Source of the DNA: an uncultured Kiritimatiellota bacterium
GTDB taxonomy: Bacteria > Verrucomicrobiota > Kiritimatiellia > RFP12 > UBA1067
Length of the DNA stretch: 64,000 nt
Direction: 5' to 3'
NCBI GenBank assembly: GCA_934635225.1
Contig: CAKTYZ010000005.1
Location: 118,126-182,125, forward strand
In this document: in pieces, positions 18,294-26,499 of the stretch
How the letters are laid out: each line of letters starts with the position of its first letter
Position numbering within the stretch: the first letter of the stretch is position 1
Translations under genes and position numbers: made by a program
The notes under the pieces: model-generated
Databases searched by the model: none
Seen by the model: only the letters and a program-made list of their open reading frames with translations
Told to the model about the DNA's origin: nothing

Positions 18294-19210
18294 CGGAAGA
18301 GCCTCCGACTCACTTTCATCGCACGCCAGACCCACGGCGCGAGCGGAATAAGAATGCGGTAGAGAGGAAACCAACGACGACGAAGGGGATACGGCACATC
18401 TGACGCAGCGACATTTCCCCTCTCGACGAGCCAATCCACGACAGCGAAGATTTCTTCCGCCCAACGAACCGTCCGCGCATTCCACATCACCCACGGCTTC
18501 GGATTGAAGGCGAGATGCGCAAAGTAGCGTGTCGGATCGACACGCCCGTCGGCCTTGTAGTCGCGCGCGACACGCGGCGCGGACGGATCGAACGCAAGAA
18601 GTGAGCCCAAAACGCTTTCATCCGTCTGAAAATAGGCCGAGCCATGCGCCATGACAATCTCAACATCACTTGGCAGCACCTTCTCAATCTGGTCCTGCCA
18701 TGCGGCCATGAAGTCGCGACGCTCCGTCGAAAGAACAACATACGCACCATTGACGCGTGTGTTAAGGCGCGGCATTTCGCAGGCCGCACCACGAAATCTC
18801 GCAACATCCTCACGCCAGACGGCAAGATTCGCGGGATTGACATCCGGCGGAGCGGGATCGTACGTGCGAACGACAATCTCCGCGGAGTCTGTCCCCACGA
18901 GCCAGTCCGTGCAATCGCCCACGAAGACTGCGTCCGAATCAGCCCAAACAACCCACGGCGTCTTTATTTCCGTACGCGCCATCATCATCGGCTTTTGACA
19001 AGTGACGCATCGCCGATCGCTCGGCAAGTCAACGACCGTGACATCAGGAAGCGCGGCGACACGCTTCTTCCAGATGTCGCTCCAGTTCACGGCACCAACG
19101 ACAAGCGGTGTGCGCATGCCATTACGCCGCATCGATGCAGCCAGGAGAAACGCTCCCCAAGCGAACCGTTCGTCCGCTGCGGTCACGACTGTCGAGGGTT
19201 GTTTCGTCAT
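18290..19210 (-). CDS. Putative glycosyltransferase (GT-A fold, DxD motif)
   Basis: The 306-residue protein reads like a GT8-type or related enzyme: STVVTAADERFAWGAFLLAASMRRNG at the N-terminus, then PWVVWADSDAVFVGD with a DSD metal-binding motif, and TRVNGAYVVLSTERRDF. Exact family is uncertain. ATG at 19210 (MTKQPSTVV) is preferred over an ATG 24 nt upstream because AAAGAG lies just before it. It is the first gene of the second exopolysaccharide transcript, behind the promoter at 19257-19265, and overlaps the Stealth gene by four bases. Confidence 0.65.
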   Translation of the reverse strand: MTKQPSTVVTAADERFAWGAFLLAASMRRNGMRTPLVVGAVNWSDIWKKRVAALPDVTVVDLPSDRRCVTCQKPMMMARTEIKTPWVVWADSDAVFVGDCTDWLVGTDSAEIVVRTYDPAPPDVNPANLAVWREDVARFRGAACEMPRLNTRVNGAYVVLSTERRDFMAAWQDQIEKVLPSDVEIVMAHGSAYFQTDESVLGSLLAFDPSAPRVARDYKADGRVDPTRYFAHLAFNPKPWVMWNARTVRWAEEIFAVVDWLVERGNVAASDVPYPLRRRWFPLYRILIPLAPWVWRAMKVSRRLFR

Positions 19211-19256
19211 GGCATCTCTTTGCCTCGTTTGCAATAATAGATCTCGATTTCGGTCA

Positions 19257-19265
19257 ATTATACCA
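19257..19265 (-). promoter_or_regulatory. Extended -10 within the exopolysaccharide locus
   Basis: TGGTATAAT on the minus strand, 46 nt before the ATG at 19210. No convincing -35. It lies in the 130-nt gap after the Wzy gene and would start a separate transcript for the glycosyltransferase/flippase half. Confidence 0.5.
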
Positions 19266-19340
19266 TATTCCTGCCGAAGTGCTGGACTGTCTGGGCGACC
19301 GGCTCATTTTCGTTCACGTCAATAGAATCCGGATTCTCCG

Positions 19341-20726
19341 TCATATTGCCGACTCCTGATCCAATGCGCGAAGGCGACGCCAGCTCGTGTTGAGATATGA
19401 AATGATCGCGAACATGAACATCAGAATGATGAGGTTCATCTGCTGACGCAGAACCCATTCCAGGCAACTCTGAAGGTAAGAGGCCGTCAACCCGCCTAAG
19501 AGTCCCACCGGCACAAAGAAGTAAGGCGTGCCGCGAAGCCTCAACACAAGCCGAATGCAACTGAAATAATAGAACAGAAGCCACGCCAACATCGCGCCCA
19601 AGCCGATCAGCCCACATTCGGCACCAACGAGCAGGTAGACCGTTTCGACAACACCGTCCTGCTGACCGTCCTGCGTACGCAGAGCCTTTCGCCCCGAACG
19701 CTCGCTGTACTCATAAGGCGGATTGCACTTGATGCCCCAGTTGTTGATGCCGACGCCGAAAAAAGGCTCGTCTTTGATCATCTCAAGAGCCAACGCCGCC
19801 AGTTCCTTCCGAGTATTGCCCGACGCTTCCGGCGCCTTCTCAAAACGCTCGATGATGCGCGGCAACATCGCCGCAAGCACCAAAAACCCAAGAAACGCCA
19901 GTGGCAACAGACGACGGAACCAATGGCGCGGACGGCCTTCACAGAGACTCACGACAAGAACCAGCCCGATGGAAACAGGAACAACTGCCATCGCGCCACG
20001 CGAATACGAACGCATGAGCGACCCAATTGAACAGACAAAAGCAAAGGCCAAGAACTTGTCAAAACGCGTCTTCAGCCCATTGACAAGATAGGAGGCGAAG
20101 AAAAGCCCCGCAAAAAGATGCATTGCCATCGCCATGCTGTTCTGGTGGGGGAAAAGGCCGTCCGGCTGGTAAACGCCCTGAAAATGCGCCTTGACGATAA
20201 GGAAGAAGTTAAGGATCGAGAATGACGCCAGCCCTCCCAACACGCTCTTGATGTCATCCGTCGCCTTGACGTATGTGTAGACGGACAGATAGAAGACATA
20301 GAGCATCATCATCTTCCAGATCTCGCACCAAGCAGCCATCTGTCCCGTAAGGAACGTCTCGTCTTGCGTCTCGCCAAAGGTCTCCCACACCGCGTCGCCA
20401 ATGTTCATGACACTCGGCAGACAAAGCAGGAAGTAGAGGATGTACAGGCGACAGCCCCACTCGGGGACGAACCCCGAAAAGCGGCGCCGAAGAATATGCG
20501 CAAGGATGACTGCCAGTGACAGAAGATAGATGACGCTCACCTCCATCCCGCGTGACGATCCGCGATACCAGTCATGCGAAAAGAAGTTGAGCTTGAAGGA
20601 CGAATAGAAGCAAAGGGCCGCGCACATCGCCCAGAAGGCATACTTCATCCATCGCCGGTTCAGGTAAAGCAAGAACGCCAACGGCGGCACGCCCAACGCG
20701 GCAAACGTGAAGACTACGTACTTCAT
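19341..20726 (-). CDS. O-antigen ligase/polymerase-like membrane protein (Wzy/WaaL superfamily)
   Basis: A 461-residue inner-membrane protein with about 11-12 hydrophobic segments. It has a large periplasmic loop containing DEPFFGVGINNWGIKCNPPYEY, the H/Y-rich Wzy_C-type loop, and SYSRGAMAVV before it. Such proteins polymerise lipid-linked repeat units or ligate glycan chains. Seven bases separate it from the Wza gene, so it closes the first exopolysaccharide operon. Confidence 0.85.
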   Translation of the reverse strand: MKYVVFTFAALGVPPLAFLLYLNRRWMKYAFWAMCAALCFYSSFKLNFFSHDWYRGSSRGMEVSVIYLLSLAVILAHILRRRFSGFVPEWGCRLYILYFLLCLPSVMNIGDAVWETFGETQDETFLTGQMAAWCEIWKMMMLYVFYLSVYTYVKATDDIKSVLGGLASFSILNFFLIVKAHFQGVYQPDGLFPHQNSMAMAMHLFAGLFFASYLVNGLKTRFDKFLAFAFVCSIGSLMRSYSRGAMAVVPVSIGLVLVVSLCEGRPRHWFRRLLPLAFLGFLVLAAMLPRIIERFEKAPEASGNTRKELAALALEMIKDEPFFGVGINNWGIKCNPPYEYSERSGRKALRTQDGQQDGVVETVYLLVGAECGLIGLGAMLAWLLFYYFSCIRLVLRLRGTPYFFVPVGLLGGLTASYLQSCLEWVLRQQMNLIILMFMFAIISYLNTSWRRLRALDQESAI

Positions 20727-20732
20727 ATCGCG

Positions 20733-21785
20733 TCAGTCCGAGGTGAACGCCGTTGTCGTCGAGCGAAGGAGGTTGACAAGCTGGGCCGTCGGCAAAAGCT
20801 TTCTTACGAAGACGTTGTACTCCGAAAGGTTGTCTTTCGGCACGTAGACGATATCGCCCGCCTTGAGCGGCACGTCTCGGCACTTGCCCGCGAGAATTCC
20901 GTCCACATCGACCTTGTACATCTTCGGATTGGCAAGTCCCTCGCGGATGATGATGACATGGCTCCAATGCGTATCCAACATCCAACCCGCCGCCGTCAGC
21001 GTCTCCAGAAGCATCATGCCCGCCTCGAAAAGGCGTTTGTGCGGATTCCGGACCTCGCCGCAGACCGCGACAGACGACTCCATCCGCTGGGCGATGAAGA
21101 CATAGTCGCCTTTCCGAATACGGACGTTGTTGAGCGGATCTCCCGCCTCAATCGCCTGCCGGAAGTCAACGGGCAGGACTTTCCCGTTACGGACAAGCAG
21201 CGAGTGTTCAAGATCGGCGACATCCACCACAATGCCGTTGAAGAGGCGTGTGTCCGTGCCACCCGCCTGTGCATAGAGATCGGACAGGCGCGTGGTGTTG
21301 GAGATGCTGTAGACCGCCGGCTTCGCGCATGCCCCCGAAATCGTCGCCGTCTCGCTCGCGACTTCACGCACGGTCACGCTGACGACGGGATTCTTGACAT
21401 AGGGTTTCAGCCCGTCACGGATAGTATCCGCCGCTTCGCCAATCGTCAGCCCCGAAACTTTCAATTGTCCGATGAACGCGAGGCCAATCGATCCGTCCGG
21501 CCCAATCTTCGTGGTGATGCCGATGTCATCGTGTCCATAGACGCGCACCTCAATCTGGTCTCCCGCATTCATGTGGTAGACCGACTCCTCCTCATTGGCC
21601 AGATCCGTCAGGATCTCCCGACGACGACGTTCAGTCTCCTCATCACGCCCCGACTCGGCAATGATCGCCTCGCCGTCCTTGATTTCGTCTGGTTGCAGGA
21701 AGTCCGTATAGTTCCCCGTCAGACGGTCAAAGTAGCAACCGCCTGCCAAGAGGGCACACGCCAACGCCAATCCATATCGTGTCAT
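20733..21785 (-). CDS. Polysaccharide export outer-membrane lipoprotein (Wza-like)
   Basis: A 350-residue protein with lipobox LLAGGC near residue 17. The polysaccharide export domain follows (YHMNAGDQIEVRVYGHDDIGITTKIGPDGSIGLAFIGQLKVSGLT), then SLBB-type beta-grasp repeats (ISGACAKPAVYSI and VCGEVRNPHKRLFEAG). Wza forms an octameric channel through the outer membrane. Start overlaps the Wzc stop by four bases (ATGA), so the two subunits of the exporter are translationally coupled. Confidence 0.92.
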   Translation of the reverse strand: MTRYGLALACALLAGGCYFDRLTGNYTDFLQPDEIKDGEAIIAESGRDEETERRRREILTDLANEEESVYHMNAGDQIEVRVYGHDDIGITTKIGPDGSIGLAFIGQLKVSGLTIGEAADTIRDGLKPYVKNPVVSVTVREVASETATISGACAKPAVYSISNTTRLSDLYAQAGGTDTRLFNGIVVDVADLEHSLLVRNGKVLPVDFRQAIEAGDPLNNVRIRKGDYVFIAQRMESSVAVCGEVRNPHKRLFEAGMMLLETLTAAGWMLDTHWSHVIIIREGLANPKMYKVDVDGILAGKCRDVPLKAGDIVYVPKDNLSEYNVFVRKLLPTAQLVNLLRSTTTAFTSD

Positions 21786-23755
21786 TTGCTGATCTCCAGT
21801 TCTTTGCGTACGGTCTTCACCGAGGCTCCCGTGACAAGCGCAAGACCCGGCTTGCCGCTCTTTTTGAGCATCTGCCGCGCAGAGGCGAACCAGTCGCGCG
21901 TCGTCTTGTTCTCACCCACGACGACCAACACGGCATCCGCAAGGTCCAGCAACTGCGAGAAGAACGAGCCGCCCCTGCGGGCACCGCCTTCCACATGAAT
22001 GAGAACCAGGTCGAATTCCTTGTGCAACTCAGCCAAATCAACGGTCAGCATCTGTTGCTCGGTCGGAGCCAAGGTGAAACGATTCGCGACCGGGAACCAG
22101 CCATACCCATCCTGTCGATAGAGGCCCAGCATCGATACGGCTCCCTTGGGCGGTTCAAAGTTCAAGCCCAAGACGACCTTCAGCGAAAACACGCGCAATC
22201 CCGACATTGACGCCGACCAGATGACCTGTGAGCCGAAGACGGGATTTGCTTCCGCGCCCGGCAAGTCAAAGACCAGCACGTTCCCACGCGCACTTCCCGC
22301 CGCACAGAAACGCAACGCCACAACGCCGATCGCCCCCTTCATCTCCTCACTGTTCGACCGCCGCGCATGGGGGACAGATCCGATGAACTGCAGCGTGTCG
22401 TCATAAACCGCGACTTCTGCACCGCCGCGCACACGCCCCCACAGGAACTCGTACGCCAGCAGCCAGAGAAGGACGACGCCCGTCACAAAGCCCGCCGCCG
22501 CCAGCGCAAGCAGCATTCGCTTCACCCGGATGATGCCCTTGTCGCCCGCACCACCCGCACGTTCGATCTGCTGGATGTCCGACGCCAAGGAGCTTTTGAG
22601 GTAGGCGATGTCGCTGATCTTGTCCTCGAGGTCGCGGACGCTCGACTCCAGTTCGCCGCGCCGCGTACGAAGCCGCTCGAATCGCGGAACAATCGCATTG
22701 AGGGACTCTATCTTCCTCTCGTTGACCGCAATCTCCTCGCGAACCGAATTCCGCCGTTCGCCAAGGACAGCCAAACGCGCCGTCGTCTCCGTCAACTCAG
22801 TCGCAGCTTTCTCGATGCGGTCAAAGTCCTCGACATCAACATCCACGATTCCCTTCTCTGAGAGAAAATGCTCCAGTTCCTTCTGCAAAGCCTCACGTTC
22901 GACGAGTTTGCCGGCCACCTTCGGGTTGAGGTCCGTGTAGACTTCACGCAGTTTCGCGAGTTCGGCATCCAACTGCGAGATCGTCTCGGCACGCTGACGA
23001 ATCTGCGGCGCACAGGAGACGATCGCCGCGCCACAACCGCCCGTCTCCCGCTCAACCTTTCGCTTCTTCAGTTCCTCGTTCGAGATCTGGACATTGAGAG
23101 TCGAGAGCTCGCGGCGCTGGTCGCTGACGACGGCGTTCAGCACCTGCAAGGCCTCAACTGGAGCGGGTTCCCCCGTCTGGATCGCGAACGTCCGGACTTC
23201 GGCATCAATCTGCGCAAGCTTCTCCATCAAGCCCTTCTGCCGCGTCTGAAGCGAGTCCGTCAGGTTATCCAAGTCACGCGACCGGTAGTCGACATACGCC
23301 TGTGTCAGCACCTCAGCATAGAGGTTCACCTTCTTGACCGCGCCCTTCCAGCTTCCCGACGCGGCCGTCAACGTGAAGAGGTTCGTCGGCTTACGCTCCT
23401 GCCGGATCTCCAAGTCCTGCTTCAGGCACATGCGCTCCCGCTCGGGCATCGCCATGCGCTCGCCCACGCGACGTTTCAGGGTGGCACGGTCCAGAATAGA
23501 CATGACCTGCTTATCGTTAGGCCCGTCCAACTTCGCAATGGAGCGCGGCGAATACAAGAGACGTGTCGAAGCGTCAAAACGGCTGACGCTGTACGCCGCC
23601 CGCCAGATCAAGAAAAAGGCAAACGCCCCCAACGACAGCACGAAGACGCTCGCAAGCAGCCAAGACCACTTGCGGATGATGAGCCAGGCGATTTTCTGCA
23701 GAATCGCCAACGTCTTCAGTTGCTCGCGCTCGGCTTCTGTCAAATTCTCATTCAT
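21782..23755 (-). CDS. Wzc-like chain-length/export protein with degenerate nucleotide-binding domain
   Basis: The 657-residue protein has a Wzz-type membrane segment near residues 27-50, a long periplasmic coiled-coil region, a GNVR-like motif and a second membrane segment near 415-440. The C-terminal cytoplasmic domain begins NVLVFDLPGAEANPVFGSQVIWSASMSGLRV, where a BY-kinase would have the Walker A lysine in a GEGKS/T loop. That loop is missing, and there is no tyrosine-rich tail. So it probably scaffolds export without kinase activity. The start overlaps the upstream stop by one base. Confidence 0.85.
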   Translation of the reverse strand: MNENLTEAEREQLKTLAILQKIAWLIIRKWSWLLASVFVLSLGAFAFFLIWRAAYSVSRFDASTRLLYSPRSIAKLDGPNDKQVMSILDRATLKRRVGERMAMPERERMCLKQDLEIRQERKPTNLFTLTAASGSWKGAVKKVNLYAEVLTQAYVDYRSRDLDNLTDSLQTRQKGLMEKLAQIDAEVRTFAIQTGEPAPVEALQVLNAVVSDQRRELSTLNVQISNEELKKRKVERETGGCGAAIVSCAPQIRQRAETISQLDAELAKLREVYTDLNPKVAGKLVEREALQKELEHFLSEKGIVDVDVEDFDRIEKAATELTETTARLAVLGERRNSVREEIAVNERKIESLNAIVPRFERLRTRRGELESSVRDLEDKISDIAYLKSSLASDIQQIERAGGAGDKGIIRVKRMLLALAAAGFVTGVVLLWLLAYEFLWGRVRGGAEVAVYDDTLQFIGSVPHARRSNSEEMKGAIGVVALRFCAAGSARGNVLVFDLPGAEANPVFGSQVIWSASMSGLRVFSLKVVLGLNFEPPKGAVSMLGLYRQDGYGWFPVANRFTLAPTEQQMLTVDLAELHKEFDLVLIHVEGGARRGGSFFSQLLDLADAVLVVVGENKTTRDWFASARQMLKKSGKPGLALVTGASVKTVRKELEISK

Positions 23756-25470
23756 CAATTGAATACCTCCCAATCACGCATCAGTTCGGCCGGAATCGTC
23801 CGACCGTGCCGCCCTTCGCGCACGAGACGCGCCAGCGGGAAGAGAATGCGCGTAAGCGGATCCATCCCGAACGTCGCCCGTTCGCCAAGAGTCCGTCGCC
23901 GCACGAGCCACCGTACGGCATGCCAAAGCGCCCGGCGCTTCAAATCGCCCGGACGCTCCGCAAGAATCTTCTCATACGCCTTCAACCACATCTCTGCCGC
24001 CATCTCCCACGAAGCGACCTCGCCGACGGGGTGGAACTTGAACGCCACGGCTTTCGAATAGGTCGAATCGCCCAAACGCTTCTCGCGTTCAACGAGTCTC
24101 CAGTCATAGCGGCCCTCCGCAACCAGCAACGCGTCTCCTGCTCCGAGGATCGCCTTGTTGATGTTGCGTCGCGCAAAGTTCGTCGAACCACGCGTTCGCG
24201 CCAACAAGAGCCCCATGCCGCGGTTGACGAGATAGCGCGTCGCCTCCGAAAGCGGCAGCCCAGTCGGGTCGCGTCGCTTCAGGAAATTGAGCGCCTCCAC
24301 ACGCCCGTAGACCGGCACTGCGCCGCGCAACAGTTCCTGGATCATGATTCGATTCTCATCGCGATGGAAATCGCTTCGGTTCTTGGCACGACAGAAATCG
24401 ACATGAAAACTCTCGCCAAACTGTGGTGCGTAGGTCATCGCAACAACATCCAGCGCAACGGCAATGTCGTCCTTGTCCTGTTCGCTCGCTCCGTTCGTGA
24501 GGACAAAGAAATCGAGGTCATTGCAGAACGGCGCACTGCCTTCACCCCGTCCGTAGCCGCCGCCCAAATACACGCCCTCCACCTTCGGCAAGTCCAAAGC
24601 CGCGATGTCACGACCGATCTGCGCAAGCGTCGCGGCCAGTTCGGCGTCCGTCTTCAGGTCGTGAATGCCCGTGTAGTGTCGTGTCCGCAATTCCTCTTCC
24701 GTCGCCGGCAGGGGGCGCGCGAAGGCATTGCAGATCAGGTCGGACGAAAGCCCCGCCTCGGTCAAGTCCACGAACGCTCCGCTCGCGGGGTCGATGACAC
24801 GGCGACCCGCAACAATCTTGTTGACGATCTCCATGTTCTTTCCGACATAGGTTCCGGGAAAGACGATGGCGTGCGACAGCCGAGTGCCACGATCAATGAC
24901 GACCCCCTTCCCGAGAGATACGCCGTTCGTGATGCACACGCCGCGCTCCAACCGGACATTGTTGCCGAGGACGACTGGCGGCGCAATCTCCACGTCTGGC
25001 TTCATCACGACGTTTGCGCCCGCATAGACGCCCGATTCCGCCGAATAGCCCGGCAACACGAGGTTTCCCGGGTTCTCAAGTATCGCAAAGTGCGCGTCGA
25101 AATACGTCTGCAGCGAATCCAGCTCATGCCCGGCTACCTCGTTCGTCAAGAAGAACTTCACCTTACCGTTGGCCAAAAAGCCCGCTTGCCGCGCAATCTG
25201 CTCCTTCAGCGTCGTGCCCCCTTCCAAACCCGTGTAAATGAGATTGAACCCCCAGCGCGAACCATCCCCCAACCGTCGTGCGAGCGCGGGTTCGTAGCCC
25301 CAGTCGAGGACAAGCACGTCCGTCACACCCAAATTCGCGCAGACGTCGAGCTGGTATTCGAGAACCGGCTTGCCGCAGAGCGGAAGCGCCGCGATGCTGT
25401 GCCCCGGAAAGAATGTCCCGGCCCATTCGCATTTCGCTCGGTCGGCATAAGGGATGATGATCGCCTTCAC
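23755..25470 (-). CDS. Sugar-nucleotidyltransferase-like protein with beta-helix fused to a MNT-type nucleotidyltransferase
   Basis: The 571-residue protein has three parts. Residues 1-120 resemble an NDP-sugar pyrophosphorylase Rossmann domain (VKAIIIPYADR, LPLCGKPVLEYQLDVC), but the GxGTR loop is not conserved. Residues 120-240 look like a left-handed beta-helix (VVLGNNVRLERGVCITNGVSLGKGVVIDRG). After residue 280 comes a second domain with GGGYGRGEGSAPFCNDLDFFVL, the glycine-rich and DxD motifs of polymerase-beta type transferases. The GTG start at 25470 comes one base after the upstream stop. Function is unknown; context says polysaccharide precursor supply or modification. Confidence 0.7.
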   Translation of the reverse strand: MKAIIIPYADRAKCEWAGTFFPGHSIAALPLCGKPVLEYQLDVCANLGVTDVLVLDWGYEPALARRLGDGSRWGFNLIYTGLEGGTTLKEQIARQAGFLANGKVKFFLTNEVAGHELDSLQTYFDAHFAILENPGNLVLPGYSAESGVYAGANVVMKPDVEIAPPVVLGNNVRLERGVCITNGVSLGKGVVIDRGTRLSHAIVFPGTYVGKNMEIVNKIVAGRRVIDPASGAFVDLTEAGLSSDLICNAFARPLPATEEELRTRHYTGIHDLKTDAELAATLAQIGRDIAALDLPKVEGVYLGGGYGRGEGSAPFCNDLDFFVLTNGASEQDKDDIAVALDVVAMTYAPQFGESFHVDFCRAKNRSDFHRDENRIMIQELLRGAVPVYGRVEALNFLKRRDPTGLPLSEATRYLVNRGMGLLLARTRGSTNFARRNINKAILGAGDALLVAEGRYDWRLVEREKRLGDSTYSKAVAFKFHPVGEVASWEMAAEMWLKAYEKILAERPGDLKRRALWHAVRWLVRRRTLGERATFGMDPLTRILFPLARLVREGRHGRTIPAELMRDWEVFN

Positions 25471-25471
25471 G

Positions 25472-26182
25472 TCAGTAGGCCCCCTTCCCCGACAGAATCG
25501 CCGGAATGGTCTTGAGAAGGATTTTGAAATCGTTCCAAAGGCCGTGCGTACGGATGTACTCCTTGTCGAGACGCACCTGTTCCTGAAACGGGATATTGCT
25601 ACGCCCCGAGACCTGCCATGTGCAGGTAAGTCCCGGAATGACATTGAGCCGCTTACGCTCCTCCAGCGTATACTGGGCGACCTCAGACGGCACAGGCGGA
25701 CGAGGCCCAACCAGCGTCATGTCGCCGCGCAACACGTTCCAAAGCTGCGGCAACTCGTCAATGGAGAACTTGCGAAGGACACGCCCCACCGGCGTGATGC
25801 GCGGATCGTTCTTCATCTTAAAGATGATGCCGCCAGCCGACTCGTTCTGTGCCAACAGCGCGGCCTTGCGCATCTCCGCATCCACGTACATCGAGCGGAA
25901 CTTGTAGAACTGAAAGTGCCGCCCGTCGCGCCCGACACGCGTCTGGGAGAAGACCGCCGGGCCGCGCGAAGTCAGGCGCACGGCCAAATAGGTCAAAAGG
26001 AAGAGCGGCGAAAGGAGAAGCAGGGCCAAAGCCGAGACAACAACATCAAGAGCACGCTTCACCGTATAGGCGCCCCGGACCGTCAGTCGCCAGATGCGGC
26101 CACGCCAGACCTGCCTCCAGTCACGCCCCGTGCGCGACGCGAGTTCGCACATCAGGCGGTCCAGCTCGTCCTCCGTCATCAT
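25472..26182 (-). CDS. Initiating sugar-phosphate transferase (undecaprenyl-phosphate, short PglC/WcaJ-core form)
   Basis: A 236-residue protein with one hydrophobic stretch (VVVSALALLLLSPLFLLTYLAV) followed by the bacterial sugar transferase core: RVGRDGRHFQFYKFRSMYVDAE, RKFSIDELPQLWNVLRGDMTLVGPRP and PGLTCTWQVSGRSN. It transfers a sugar phosphate to undecaprenyl phosphate and starts repeat-unit synthesis. The N-terminal four-helix part of full-length WbaP-type enzymes is absent. The start overlaps the HPt stop by four bases. Confidence 0.93.
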   Translation of the reverse strand: MMTEDELDRLMCELASRTGRDWRQVWRGRIWRLTVRGAYTVKRALDVVVSALALLLLSPLFLLTYLAVRLTSRGPAVFSQTRVGRDGRHFQFYKFRSMYVDAEMRKAALLAQNESAGGIIFKMKNDPRITPVGRVLRKFSIDELPQLWNVLRGDMTLVGPRPPVPSEVAQYTLEERKRLNVIPGLTCTWQVSGRSNIPFQEQVRLDKEYIRTHGLWNDFKILLKTIPAILSGKGAY

Positions 26183-26499
26183 CCGTTCGCTTTCACCTCC
26201 CGTTCGACCGTCGGCCAGAGCCGCTCGGCCTTCGTGAGATTGCCCGTCTTGAACGCATCTCGCCAGCGAGCGACAGCGTCGTGGAGCGACACATCGCCGA
26301 CCATCGACGCGCTCCCCTTGAGCGTATGCGCAAGATGCGAGATCTTCGCTTCAGCCGATGCACCAGCCATGCGGGCTGTCGCGAGTTCGGCGAACAAGCG
26401 ATTCACCGTCGCCACGTATTCTGAATAAATTGTCTCCGCCATCGACGCGTCCATGCCGCGCAACTGTTCTTCAAGCCACTTCCTGACGCAGTTCTTCAT
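26179..26499 (-). CDS. Histidine phosphotransfer (HPt) domain protein
   Basis: A 106-residue helical protein with LAHTLKGSASMVG; His58 is the expected phosphoacceptor. HPt proteins relay phosphate between receiver domains or hybrid kinases. The ATG at 26499 overlaps the stop of the response regulator gene by four bases, and its own stop overlaps the priming transferase start. The tight coupling to the receiver-phosphatase protein suggests the two act together. No sensor kinase gene is in the window. Confidence 0.88.
   Translation of the reverse strand: MKNCVRKWLEEQLRGMDASMAETIYSEYVATVNRLFAELATARMAGASAEAKISHLAHTLKGSASMVGDVSLHDAVARWRDAFKTGNLTKAERLWPTVEREVKANG

Noticed and set aside
23806..25515. 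Long plus-strand frame of 569 codons
   Set aside because: Antisense shadow of the nucleotidyltransferase fusion gene; arginine- and proline-rich composition typical of reverse frames in GC-rich DNA.
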